Positions 6,696-14,042 of a stretch of DNA of 14,042 nt are shown here, one piece after another; position 1 is the first letter of the stretch, and each line of letters begins with the position of its first letter. The position numbers were made by a program, and so were the translations under genes. The stretch is taken from positions 1 through 14,042 of the forward strand of contig CALGGL010000106.1 in NCBI GenBank assembly GCA_937915975.1. Direction: 5' to 3'. Source of the stretch: an uncultured Lachnospiraceae bacterium (lineage in GTDB: Bacteria > Bacillota > Clostridia > Lachnospirales > Lachnospiraceae). The notes below the pieces were generated by a model, which worked only from the letters and a program-made list of their open reading frames with translations, did not search any database and was not told where the DNA came from.

Positions 6696-8333
6696 TTACG
6701 CTTTATTCTGTTCAGCGACAAGATTCTCGCTGTTGTACATATGTCTAAGCTTTGGCTTTTCAATCTTGCCGGTTGGATTACGAGGAATATCTGCAAATAT
6801 AATCTTTCTCGGACGCTTATATCTCGGAAGCTCCTTACAGAACTCATTTATCTCATCCTCGGTTACGCTTCTGCCCGGCTTAAGCTCGATAATGGCTGCG
6901 GAGATTTCTCCGAGTCTCTTGTCTGCTATACCGATAACCGCAACATCCTTTATATCATTGTGCTTGCTTAAGAAGTTCTCTATCTGAACAGGGTAGATAT
7001 TTTCACCACCGCTTATGATTACATCCTTCTTTCTGTCAACAAGGAAGATAAATCCATCCTCGTCGTACATAGCCATATCACCGGTGTAAAGCCATCCCTC
7101 ATCATCAAGTACCTCGGCTGTTGCCTTCTCATCCTTATAGTAGCACTTCATGACACCCGGTCCCTTAACAGCAAGCTCCCCTACATCGCCCTTTGGAACT
7201 TCGCATCTTTTTTCATCTACAATCTTAACCTCCCAGCCGTAGCCCGGAACACCGATTGCTCCCACCTTATGGGTATTTTCAACTCCAAGGTGAACGCAGC
7301 CCGGTCCGATAGATTCGCTAAGACCGTAGTTTGTATCATAATCATGGTGTGGGAAGATTTCCTTCCATTTCTTTATCAGGCTCTGAGGTACAGGCTGTGC
7401 ACCTATGTGCATAAGTCTCCACTGGTCAAGCTTATAATCCTCTATCTTAAGCTCGCCCTTTTCAAGAGCAAGTAGTATATCCTGTGCCCAAGGTACCAAA
7501 AGCCAGACTATCGTACAGCCCTCATTTGAAACCGTGTCAAATATAGTCTTAGGTGTAACACCCTTAAGAAGTACAGCCTTGCTTCCTGAGATAAGACTTC
7601 CGAACCAGTGCATCTTAGCTCCGGTATGATAAAGCGGAGGTATGCAAAGGAACACATCATCATGAGTCTGTCCGTGATGCTTTTGCTCAACTGCTGCCGA
7701 ATGCATAAGTGATCGGTGAGCATGCAGTATAGCCTTTGGAAATCCTGTTGTACCCGATGAGAAATATATCGCTGCATCGTCATCATCTGTAAGCTTTATA
7801 TCAGGACTTTTGCTTGAACAGTTGGCAGCAAGGGTTGTATAGTCCTCCGCAAAGGTAGGGCAGTTCTCACCTACATAGAATAACAGTCTGTTCTTTTCTA
7901 TCTCATCGGCTATTTCTTCTATACGTCCTATAAACTCAGGTCCGAATACGAGAATGTCTACATCTGCAAGATTAAGACAATATTTTATTTCCTCAGAATC
8001 ATATCTGAAATTAAGTGGTACAGCAAGTGCGCCGGTTTTTAAAATTCCGAAATATATCGGAAGCCACTCGAGGCAGTTCATAAGAAGAATTCCAACCTTA
8101 TCTCCCTTCTTTATACCTCTCGATAAAAGAAGATTTGCAAATCTGTTTGCCTTCTCATTAAATACATGCCAGGTTATCTCACGTCTGTAATGGCAAAACG
8201 GATTGGCTTCGATAAGCTCATAATCTCTCCATGTTACTCTTCTCTTTTCCTGTATATCAGGATTAATCTCAACAAGACATACCTCGTCGGCATAGTCTCT
8301 TGCGTTTCTCTCTAAATATTCTGTAATCGGCAC
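6696..8333 (-). CDS. AMP-forming acyl-CoA synthetase (probable arylacetate/fatty acid-CoA ligase)
   Basis: A 545-residue class I adenylate-forming enzyme. It activates a carboxylic acid with ATP to an acyl-AMP, then transfers it to CoA. Core motifs are complete: YFSSGTTGFPK (190-200, phosphate loop), NYGLSES (335-341), GWLYTGD (413-419), the DRKKDVIISGGENIYP hinge region (433-448), and PRNPTGKIEK (517-526) with the catalytic lysine at 523. Start is GTG 8333-8331, with AGGAGG 8 bases upstream. It follows iorB by 72 bases and is the last gene of the ior operon. That context favours an aromatic acid such as phenylacetate or indoleacetate as substrate, though it is not the shorter PaaK type. Its AMP-forming chemistry favours acid uptake (acid to CoA thioester) over energy-saving release. 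Substrate is an inference from position. Confidence 0.8.
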   Translation of the reverse strand: MPITEYLERNARDYADEVCLVEINPDIQEKRRVTWRDYELIEANPFCHYRREITWHVFNEKANRFANLLLSRGIKKGDKVGILLMNCLEWLPIYFGILKTGALAVPLNFRYDSEEIKYCLNLADVDILVFGPEFIGRIEEIADEIEKNRLLFYVGENCPTFAEDYTTLAANCSSKSPDIKLTDDDDAAIYFSSGTTGFPKAILHAHRSLMHSAAVEQKHHGQTHDDVFLCIPPLYHTGAKMHWFGSLISGSKAVLLKGVTPKTIFDTVSNEGCTIVWLLVPWAQDILLALEKGELKIEDYKLDQWRLMHIGAQPVPQSLIKKWKEIFPHHDYDTNYGLSESIGPGCVHLGVENTHKVGAIGVPGYGWEVKIVDEKRCEVPKGDVGELAVKGPGVMKCYYKDEKATAEVLDDEGWLYTGDMAMYDEDGFIFLVDRKKDVIISGGENIYPVQIENFLSKHNDIKDVAVIGIADKRLGEISAAIIELKPGRSVTEDEINEFCKELPRYKRPRKIIFADIPRNPTGKIEKPKLRHMYNSENLVAEQNKA

Positions 8334-8373
8334 CTTACTATCCTCCTGTTTTTTTATTTATTTTTGAAATACG

Positions 8374-8405
8374 AGTTGCTTCATTACTTCGTAATTCTCG
8401 CAACT
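8374..8405. repeat. Intercistronic hairpin between iorB and the acyl-CoA synthetase gene
   Basis: AGTTGC (8374-8379) pairs with GCAACT (8400-8405), and inside it ATTAC (8383-8387) pairs with GTAAT (8391-8395) around a TTC loop. It begins directly after the iorB stop codon. No T run follows on either strand, so it is more likely an mRNA-stabilising or REP-like element than a terminator. Confidence 0.5.
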
Positions 8406-8981
8406 TTACAGAGTGTATCCCACTTCAAAAGCCTTAACATTGATATCAACCGTCTTAGGCGGAACTACATTTTTAATAGTTTCTACCCAGACCTCTTTAT
8501 CAAATTCCATCTTAGTTGCAACCACACCGAGAATTATTGTGTTAAATACTCTTGTATTGCCAAGCTTTTCTGCCTCTGCCATAGCATCAAGAGAAGTTAC
8601 ATCATATTTTTCAGAAAGCTCCTCAATAATATTTTCAGGATACTCACATGCTCCTGTAACAACCGTCATAGGATCGATACGCTGGTCATTTACGATTATG
8701 TGACCGTCCTTCTTTAAGAAATGAGCATATCTTAAAGCCTCGAGTCTCTCAAAGGCTATAAGCACATCTGCCTGTCCTTCCTCAACTATAGGCTCAGCAA
8801 CATCATGTCCGTATCTTACATAGGTTACAACACTTCCTCCTCTTTGTGCCATTCCGTGCACCTCAGAGATTTTAACATCATATCCGCTGGCTGTTGTAAG
8901 GTTACCGAGTATACGGCTTGCAAGAAGCGTACCCTGTCCGCCTACGCCAACTATCATTACATTTACTGTCTTTTCAGCCAT
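8406..8981 (-). CDS. iorB: Indolepyruvate:ferredoxin oxidoreductase, beta subunit
   Basis: The gamma-domain-like subunit of the IorAB complex, which oxidatively decarboxylates arylpyruvates to arylacetyl-CoA with ferredoxin. It shows the nucleotide-binding VGVGGQGTLLASRILG segment near the N-terminus and the MAQRGGSV motif about 30 residues later, both typical of the family. I chose ATG 8981, one base past the iorA stop, with GGTGAG 5 bases upstream. A GTG at 8990 overlapping the iorA stop (GTGAGTAA) would add three residues and cannot be excluded. Length is about 191 residues, normal for IorB. The tight junction with iorA implies translational coupling and equal amounts of the two subunits. 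Confidence 0.88.
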   Translation of the reverse strand: MAEKTVNVMIVGVGGQGTLLASRILGNLTTASGYDVKISEVHGMAQRGGSVVTYVRYGHDVAEPIVEEGQADVLIAFERLEALRYAHFLKKDGHIIVNDQRIDPMTVVTGACEYPENIIEELSEKYDVTSLDAMAEAEKLGNTRVFNTIILGVVATKMEFDKEVWVETIKNVVPPKTVDINVKAFEVGYTL

Positions 8982-8982
8982 A

Positions 8983-10725
8983 TTACTCACCCGCCTTTAC
9001 TAAAGATATCGCTTCAAACGGACATTTACTCTGACAGAGACCGCATCCGTTACACATGGTTTCATCTATTATGATATGTCCGTCCTTCTTGGTAATTGCA
9101 GGACATCCCGGTACAAGACAAGCTCCGCAGCGTCTGCACTTTTCATCGTCAACTACACATTTACCCTTCGGAACGTATTCCTTAAGCAGTGCACAAGGCG
9201 ACTTAGCGATAATAACAGAAACCGCATCTCTTGCAACTTCTGTCTTAACTATCTCCTCAAGCTTCTTTTGGTCAAATGCATCAACCTCATATACATGTTC
9301 AATTCCCATAGCCTTACAGAGATTATAAATATCTATGGCATAGGTAGGCTCACCCTTAAGAGTCTTACCTGTTGCCGCATGGTCCTGATGGCCTGTCATA
9401 CCGGTTGTAGAATTATCAAGTATGATAACTGTTCCGGTTGACTTGTTATAAACCATATTCATAAGTGAATTGACACCAGTATGAAGGAAGGTTGAATCAC
9501 CGATAACAGCAACCCAGTCCTTTATGAACTCCTTGCCCTTTGCCTTCTCCATACCGTGAAGCATGGAAATACTCGCTCCCATACATACCGTTGTATCAAT
9601 TACATTTAACGGTGCAACCGCACCAAGGGTATAACATCCTATATCACCGGCAGCATGTATCTTAAGCTTTTTAAGAACTGAAAATGTAGCTCTGTGCGGA
9701 CATCCAGGACAAAGAATAGGAGGCCTGTTTGGAGCCTCGGCAGGCTCGCTTATATCAAGCTCCTCGCCTAAGATTGCTTTTCTTAACATATTGGCACTGT
9801 ACTCGCCCTGAACGGTAAATATTTCCTTGCCGATACATTTGATGCCCCAGGACTTAACCTGCTCCTCTATAACAGGCTCAAGCTCCTCAACTATGTAAAG
9901 GGTATCTACCTTGGAAGCAAATTCTTCGATAAGCTTCTTCGGAAGCGGATTAACAAGTCCAAGCTTAAGTATAGATGCATCAGGAAGTACTTCCTTAACA
10001 TACTGATACGGGATACCGCTTGATATAACTCCGATTTTGGTATCCTTATATTCAACCTTATTTACAGGCAATGTGTTGGCATCCTCAGCCATATCCTTAA
10101 GACGCTTTTCAACAAACTTATGTCTTTCTATGGCACAGGCCGGCATCATAACATTCTTACGCATATTTCTTTCGTAAGGAGTGCTCTCATGCTCGACTCT
10201 TTCCTCAAGATTTACCATACCCTGCGAGTGGGATAATCTTGTAGTTGTTCTAAGCATAATCGGTGTATCATATTTTTCCGAATACTCAAATGCAAGCTTT
10301 GTAAATACTCTTGCCTCCTCGCTGTCAGAAGGCTCAAGCACAGGAACCATAGCTGCTCTTGCAACCATACGTGAATCCTGCTCGTTCTGGGAGCTGTATA
10401 TGCCCGGATCATCTGCCGCAACAAGTACAATTCCTCCCTTGACTCCTATATAAGAGCATGAGTATAACGGGTCGGCTGCAACATTTACTCCAACCATCTT
10501 CATGGAGCAAAGGGAACGTGCACCCGCCATGGAAGCGCCGATAACAACCTCCATCGCAACCTTTTCATTTGGTGCCCATTCTGCATAGACCTCATCATAC
10601 TTTGCGATATTTTCACTAATCTCTGTACTTGGTGTTCCCGGATAAGCGGAAGAAACAGTGACCCCCGCTTCATATGCACCACGTGCAATAGCCTGATTAC
10701 CAAGCATAATCTGTTTCTTACTCAA
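8983..10725 (-). CDS. iorA: Indolepyruvate:ferredoxin oxidoreductase, alpha subunit
   Basis: The catalytic TPP and iron-sulfur subunit, cytoplasmic, converting indolepyruvate, phenylpyruvate or hydroxyphenylpyruvate plus CoA to the arylacetyl-CoA, CO2 and reduced ferredoxin. Residue numbers are from TTG 10725. N-terminal pyrimidine-binding part: YPGTPSTEI (28-36). CPGCPHR at 339-345. TPP/Mg site: GDSTFLHTG (409-417) followed by NST-TGMTGHQ. C-terminal ferredoxin domain: two clusters, Cys530-533-536-541 and Cys558-561-564-568, all eight ligands present. Length of 580 residues is usual. The start is decided by the ribosome binding site: GGAGGA (10738-10733) stands 7 bases before TTG 10725, while an in-frame TTG at 10740 overlaps that site. 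First gene of the operon iorA-iorB-acyl-CoA synthetase. Confidence 0.93.
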   Translation of the reverse strand: MSKKQIMLGNQAIARGAYEAGVTVSSAYPGTPSTEISENIAKYDEVYAEWAPNEKVAMEVVIGASMAGARSLCSMKMVGVNVAADPLYSCSYIGVKGGIVLVAADDPGIYSSQNEQDSRMVARAAMVPVLEPSDSEEARVFTKLAFEYSEKYDTPIMLRTTTRLSHSQGMVNLEERVEHESTPYERNMRKNVMMPACAIERHKFVEKRLKDMAEDANTLPVNKVEYKDTKIGVISSGIPYQYVKEVLPDASILKLGLVNPLPKKLIEEFASKVDTLYIVEELEPVIEEQVKSWGIKCIGKEIFTVQGEYSANMLRKAILGEELDISEPAEAPNRPPILCPGCPHRATFSVLKKLKIHAAGDIGCYTLGAVAPLNVIDTTVCMGASISMLHGMEKAKGKEFIKDWVAVIGDSTFLHTGVNSLMNMVYNKSTGTVIILDNSTTGMTGHQDHAATGKTLKGEPTYAIDIYNLCKAMGIEHVYEVDAFDQKKLEEIVKTEVARDAVSVIIAKSPCALLKEYVPKGKCVVDDEKCRRCGACLVPGCPAITKKDGHIIIDETMCNGCGLCQSKCPFEAISLVKAGE

Positions 10726-10789
10726 AGAAAATTCCTCCAATCTGTCTTGTGTTTCTGTGATAATTTATCTTTATTACACCTAAAGTAAT

Positions 10790-10818
10790 ATTATATACCA
10801 ATCAGACGATATTTTGAA
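10790..10818 (-). promoter_or_regulatory. Putative promoter of the ior operon
   Basis: On the minus strand TTCAAA (10818-10813, 4/6) and a perfect TATAAT (10795-10790) are 17 bases apart. Transcription would start near 10783, leaving a leader of about 58 bases with a small ATTAC/GTAAT hairpin. I see no T-box or other aromatic amino acid sensor in so short a leader. Confidence 0.5.
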
Positions 10819-10881
10819 GTGTTTTTTGCTAATTCCAATAAAAAACAAACCAACAAATATGGTTAAATAAAAAACAAAATC

Positions 10882-10924
10882 GCCGGTACCAACTAAGGAA
10901 TACTCAATCGATACCGGCTTTTTT
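10882..10924 (+). terminator. Isolated terminator-like hairpin in the divergent intergenic region
   Basis: GCCGGTA (10882-10888) pairs with TACCGGC (10912-10918) across a 23-base loop, followed directly by six T on the plus strand. The minus strand is also T-rich after the stem (GATTTTGTTTTTT), so it could work both ways. It lies upstream of both divergent genes, so it ends no known gene. It may insulate the operons or end an unrecognised short RNA. Confidence 0.55.
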
Positions 10925-11011
10925 GCTTATAGGGTTTTATTATGTTACAAGCATGGTTTATGCTGTCTACATGTGATATTTTATTATGTATATTTTTTAA
11001 TTTCAAGATAG

Positions 11012-11028
11012 TGTGCCAATTTGTCACA
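11012..11028. promoter_or_regulatory. 17-base dyad, possible operator for the XRE response regulator
   Basis: TGTGCCAATTTGTCACA reads as TGTGnCAAnTTGnCACA, matching its own reverse complement at 14 of 17 positions (all but the centre and one symmetric pair). It ends 14 bases before the candidate -35 at 11042. XRE-type helix-turn-helix proteins bind dyads of this length, so autoregulation by the downstream gene is possible. The link to that protein is inferred from position only. Confidence 0.4.
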
Positions 11029-11146
11029 TTTAATATTTTTCTTCAAGTTTAGATAAAGTTATGGTACAATGAGCATACAATTGACGAAAATAGTAAAGTA
11101 TACAATATATTCATAATATATCTTCAGGGCTGACAGGAGAGATAAC

Positions 11147-11746
11147 GTGAGCAATTCATTTGGCGAAATTATAAAAAACTTAAGACAACAAAACAATCTG
11201 TCCCAACTGCAATTAGCAGAGCGGTTATTTGTTGATCGTTTTACAGTTGCAAGATGGGAAAACGGGCAGCGTACACCGGATGCTCTTCTTTTGCCACGAC
11301 TTGCTTTATGCCTTAATGTGGACTTAACCACATTGCTTAACAGCATGGATGAATCAGATGATACAAAAAATGTTATCCTGGTTGATGATGAACGTATCAT
11401 ACTTACAGGCGGTCTTCCTATCCTTGAAAAGGTTTTACCAACAGCATCTATAACAGGCTTTATCAAACCATCTTCCGCAATAAAATTTGCCGAAAGCAAT
11501 CGTATATCACTCGCTTTTTTAGATATAGAGATGGGAAAGATGAACGGACTTAATCTGTGCCGCAAGCTTCTTGAAATTAATCCACGTACCAATGTTGTTT
11601 TTCTTACTTCTTATATGGAGTATTCCTTCAATGCCTGGGATACCGGAGCCTGTGGTTTTTTGATTAAGCCGCTTTCCAAGGCAGCCGTTGAAAAACAGCT
11701 CACAAGGTTAAGATTTCCTGTCGTATGGGGAGGTGCTGATGAGTAA
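11147..11746 (+). CDS. Response regulator with N-terminal XRE helix-turn-helix and receiver domain
   Basis: A 199-residue cytoplasmic regulator. Residues about 6-62 form an XRE/Cro-type helix-turn-helix (LSQLQLAERLFVDRFTVARWENGQ, split here as LSQLQLAERLFV and DRFTVARWENGQ, 18-41). Residues about 75-192 form a receiver with the acidic pair D80-D81, phosphate acceptor D126 in FLDIEM, T154 and K174 in IKP. The domain order is reversed from ordinary response regulators: DNA binding comes first and nothing follows the receiver. Starts at GTG 11147 with AGGAG 8 bases before it. Its stop overlaps the kinase start in ATGAGTAA, implying translational coupling. Phosphorylation by the downstream kinase probably controls its dimerisation or DNA binding. 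Target genes are unknown; itself and the divergent ior operon are candidates. Confidence 0.85.
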   Translation: MSNSFGEIIKNLRQQNNLSQLQLAERLFVDRFTVARWENGQRTPDALLLPRLALCLNVDLTTLLNSMDESDDTKNVILVDDERIILTGGLPILEKVLPTASITGFIKPSSAIKFAESNRISLAFLDIEMGKMNGLNLCRKLLEINPRTNVVFLTSYMEYSFNAWDTGACGFLIKPLSKAAVEKQLTRLRFPVVWGGADE

Positions 11747-13000
11747 CTGGATTGATTTAACTAACTTTGCCATAGCCGTAGGCGGTTTTGTGGTTGCAGT
11801 TTTGGGATTATCTTTGGTAATTATTTCGCCATATATTTCAGACTTTCAAAAGAAGTATTTTACTGTATTTTTTTCTTTTTTATTTTTATATATAGCTTCC
11901 GACCTTACTTCACAGATATCACTTGTTTTGTTAGGTGAAAAATACTCTTTACTTTCAAAATTGGCAATATTCGGAGAATCCTTTTTTCTTCTATATGTAT
12001 GCCATATTTGACTGTTTATATTCTCTATTCTGCAAAAAATGCTTTTAAAAAAAGCATAATTATGCATATCTCATGGCTTATCTGGGAAATTTACTTTGCG
12101 ACTCTGGTTATCACACAGTTTACAAAGGATATTTACTATATAACTGATGATAATGTATATCAGAGAGGACATCTTTATCCTGTACTGCTTGTGCCTCTTA
12201 TTATTCTTTCAATATATAATTATGCAGTGCTTTTTTTCAAAAAGAAAGCTATATCCAAAAAGCAGTTTATAGCATTTATAATCTACCTGACCATACCTTC
12301 CGTCTGCATGCTCATACAGATGTTTTTATATGGTCTTTTGCTTACGGTTATCGGTACTTCGATTGCATCAATATTTATGTTTCTTTTTATTTTATCCGAC
12401 CAGATAGACGAGTATATCTTACAAAAGGAAGAAAATGCCAAGCAGCGTGCCAGCATAAGCGTTTTGGAAATGCGCCCTCACTTTGTATATAACACATTAA
12501 CAAGCATATACTACCTTTGCGAACAAAATCCCGAAAAGGCTCAAGAGCTTATACTTAATTTCAATACTTACTTAAGGAAAAATTTTACTGCGATAGCAAA
12601 GGATAATACCATTCCTTTTACAGAAGAATTAGAACATACAAGAGCATATCTTGCCGTAGAAAGCGTACGTTTTGAGGATAAGCTTTTTGTAGAGTATGAT
12701 ACTCCTTATACCAATTTCCGCATACCTCCTCTTACGCTTCAGCCTATAGTAGAAAATGCAGTTAAGCACGGTATAGATCCCGAGCTTGAACCGCTTCACA
12801 TAACAATTCGCACAAGAGAATCAGAAAACGGCAGTGAGATTGAAGTATCAGATAATGGTCCCGGCTTTACAGGTGACGAAAACAACGAACCTCATATCGC
12901 CCTTGCAAATATAAAAGAAAGACTTGAATTTATGTGCAACGGAAAGCTATTAATTGAATCAAATGAAAGTGGTGGAACAAGCGTGACTATTAAGATATAA
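11739..13000 (+). pseudogene. LytS-like membrane sensor histidine kinase, split by a one-base shift in a T tract
   Basis: Start ATG 11739 has GGGGAGG 5 bases upstream. The first frame encodes hydrophobic membrane segments and reads to a stop at 12011. A second frame, open from about 11970 to 13000, completes the protein. Joining them needs one extra T in the six-T run at 11982-11987, which would read GES-FFSSICMPYLTVYILY without a break. The distal part has further membrane spans, then the histidine kinase domain of the LytS/YehU type: MRPHFVYNTLTSIYYL (His at codon 12479-12481), PIVENAVKHG (N box) and EVSDNGPGF (ATP lid). The domain is intact, so the kinase would phosphorylate Asp126 of its partner. 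The shift may be an assembly or read error, a real null mutation, or a slippage switch. An ATG at 11999 could yield a shortened product but lacks an obvious ribosome binding site. Confidence 0.75.
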
Positions 13001-13011
13001 TTATCATTTCA

Positions 13012-13046
13012 AAAATAAAGTGTGCCGTTTTGGCACACTTTATTTT
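13012..13046. terminator. Strong bidirectional terminator
   Basis: A perfect 15-bp stem, 13012-13026 with 13032-13046, around a GTTTT loop. The core GTGTGCC/GGCACAC is flanked by an A run and a T run, so either strand ends in a U-rich tail. It lies between the convergent kinase gene and the AAA-ATPase-like gene and can serve both. Confidence 0.9.
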
Positions 13047-13074
13047 ACACTCTCATGTTCTTACCTGTAAGATT

Positions 13075-14042
13075 TTATCTTTTATACGCACCCACTATAC
13101 AGCTCTTTTTGCAGAAGCATATTCCGTAGGACTTCACTCCCATATATCCGTCTTCCAAGATTCCGTCTTCATACCTTTTTTCTTCTATCTGCTTGTATGC
13201 TTCCTGAAGTCCGTCTTCCATCTCGTTAAACTTTTTTCTTTTCTTTATCTCGAAGATAATTGCAGGATCTTTTGGTCGGTTAGGATATAATACTATATCC
13301 GGGCGTCCATCGCCTTCTTCTCTGTTTGACTGCGGTGCATAATTAGGTACACCATAAAGAAGTGACAGGAAAAAGCCATGATAAAACGATTCGCTGCTAT
13401 CAAAGACACTGATACTTTTTTCAAGCAGGTCGGTCACATAATTTTCTATAGCATCTGTATCTCCATCAAGCACTGCCTTATGAAGTACACTCCTGTCCTC
13501 ATTTTTTACCTGCCTATCAAACCAGCCTCTTATCTGATTGGTATAGATACTGCGTATCTCGATGTTAGGTATCTTCATCGTAAGATATATAATATCTTCG
13601 TTATTTTCATCCCGTCTTTCAGATACCTTCTTCATATATCCTGTGAAGAATAAGAAGTTCCATAGGTTATCCTCTGACTCATGGATATCGTCATAGGTGA
13701 TATCCTCATGGATTTGCTTTTCTATCGTTCCACCGTTTATCAGGATATCTAACTCCTGCTTCATCGAATCATCCGCATGCCATATCATATCCTTAATGAT
13801 GGTATTGGAGGACGTGTTCGCCCAGTAGGCTTCCGGAAATTGCCTTCCATCATAGACAACAGAATACACATAACTGATAATGCTCCATGGATTATAAATC
13901 TCGGTATTACCAAATAAATAACCATCATACCAGCTTTTAGCTTCTTCGATTTTGTCAGAAATACCATAATCGTTAAGCATCTGTTCTGTCTCTTTCTCTG
14001 TGAAGCCAAAACCTTCTGCAAAGCTTCCGTCACGTACAGAAT
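13075..14042 (-). CDS. AAA-ATPase-like protein with C-terminal PD-(D/E)XK nuclease-like domain (5' end beyond window)
   Basis: The visible 321 codons are the C-terminal part of a protein whose start lies beyond the right edge. The right end reads GFTEKETEQML followed by EEAKSWYDGYLFG and EIYNPWSI, characteristic of the AAA-ATPase-like family (PF09820-type) common in Lachnospiraceae and Bacteroidales. The C-terminal part has GRPDIVLY and, 12 residues on, IIFEIKKRKK, giving the D...E-x-K arrangement of a PD-(D/E)XK nuclease fold (PF08011-type). The ATP-binding Walker motifs would be in the missing part. Function of this family is not settled; mobile-element and defence roles have been suggested. 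These genes often occur as scattered, repeated copies in a genome. An internal Met at 13980 is not a credible start because the frame stays open upstream with family-typical sequence. Confidence 0.8.
   Translation of the reverse strand, partial: SVRDGSFAEGFGFTEKETEQMLNDYGISDKIEEAKSWYDGYLFGNTEIYNPWSIISYVYSVVYDGRQFPEAYWANTSSNTIIKDMIWHADDSMKQELDILINGGTIEKQIHEDITYDDIHESEDNLWNFLFFTGYMKKVSERRDENNEDIIYLTMKIPNIEIRSIYTNQIRGWFDRQVKNEDRSVLHKAVLDGDTDAIENYVTDLLEKSISVFDSSESFYHGFFLSLLYGVPNYAPQSNREEGDGRPDIVLYPNRPKDPAIIFEIKKRKKFNEMEDGLQEAYKQIEEKRYEDGILEDGYMGVKSYGICFCKKSCIVGAYKR

Larger units (their letters stand above)
10741..11146. other. Divergent intergenic region between iorA and the two-component genes
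   Basis: It holds the iorA leader and promoter, the isolated hairpin, and a 17-base dyad (11012-11028). Two poor plus-strand promoter candidates serve the response regulator: TTCAAG-N17-TACAAT (11042-11070), and TTGACG at 11081-11086 with TATATT 19 bases on. The sequence is about 25-30% GC apart from the hairpin. No reading frame here has a credible start. Confidence 0.5.

Noticed and set aside
6595..6987. Plus-strand open frames of 130 and 101 codons at the end of the non-coding region.
   Set aside because: They overlap the 3' end of the acyl-CoA synthetase antisense, lack ribosome binding sites, and show no family features.
10726..10740. Upstream TTG at 10740 as the iorA start.
   Set aside because: It overlaps the GGAGGA ribosome binding site that is well spaced for TTG 10725, and the added five residues do not belong to the usual IorA N-terminus.
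11059..11592. A 177-residue open frame on the minus strand antisense to the XRE-receiver gene.
   Set aside because: The plus strand encodes a clear helix-turn-helix and receiver with all key residues and a good ribosome binding site; the antisense frame has no recognisable domain.

Overview
The window looks like a contig from an anaerobic Clostridia bacterium, probably Lachnospiraceae, and most likely from a metagenome. The reasons are moderate GC (about 40% over most of the window by hand counts of sampled lines), strong AGGAGG-type ribosome binding sites, indolepyruvate:ferredoxin oxidoreductase genes, a LytS-like two-component pair and an AAA-ATPase/PD-(D/E)XK protein of a kind common in that family. 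The assignment is an inference from family knowledge; there is no rRNA or tRNA to confirm it.

Layout. (1) Positions 1-1837, minus strand: one uninterrupted reading frame that begins as adenylosuccinate lyase (PurB, GC-rich, about 50%) but near residue 441 changes in frame into an unrelated AT-rich (about 27% GC) sequence, possibly from a phage structural gene. It runs off the left edge. I suspect a chimeric assembly joint or a recent illegitimate recombination. (2) 2033-5834, minus strand: an apparent operon of a class II glutamine amidotransferase-like (EgtC-like) protein, a GCS2-family carboxylate-amine ligase and a GshA-type glutamate-cysteine ligase. No glutathione synthetase or ergothioneine gene accompanies them. 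(3) 5835-6695: 861 bases without a gene. This stretch holds a near-consensus promoter, a compact structured small-RNA candidate ending in a 14-bp hairpin, and a 335-base imperfect fold-back repeat. (4) 6696-10725, minus strand: an operon of iorA, iorB and an AMP-forming acyl-CoA synthetase, for interconversion of arylpyruvates, arylacetyl-CoAs and arylacetates. (5) 10726-11146: the intergenic space between divergent operons, with an iorA promoter, an isolated terminator-like hairpin and a 17-base dyad. (6) 11147-13000, plus strand: a two-component pair. The response regulator has an N-terminal XRE helix-turn-helix in front of the receiver. The LytS-like histidine kinase is split by a one-base shift in a T tract. 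(7) A 15-bp-stem bidirectional terminator, then a partial AAA-ATPase/PD-(D/E)XK gene on the minus strand running off the right edge.

How the genes may work together. The three gamma-glutamyl genes suggest formation and later hydrolysis of a gamma-glutamyl amide, with an unknown substrate. The ior operon exchanges carbon and electrons between aromatic amino acids and arylacetates. The two-component pair lies divergent from ior, with its own putative operator. The best candidates for something undescribed are the three-gene gamma-glutamyl cluster and the structured-RNA/fold-back region beside it.
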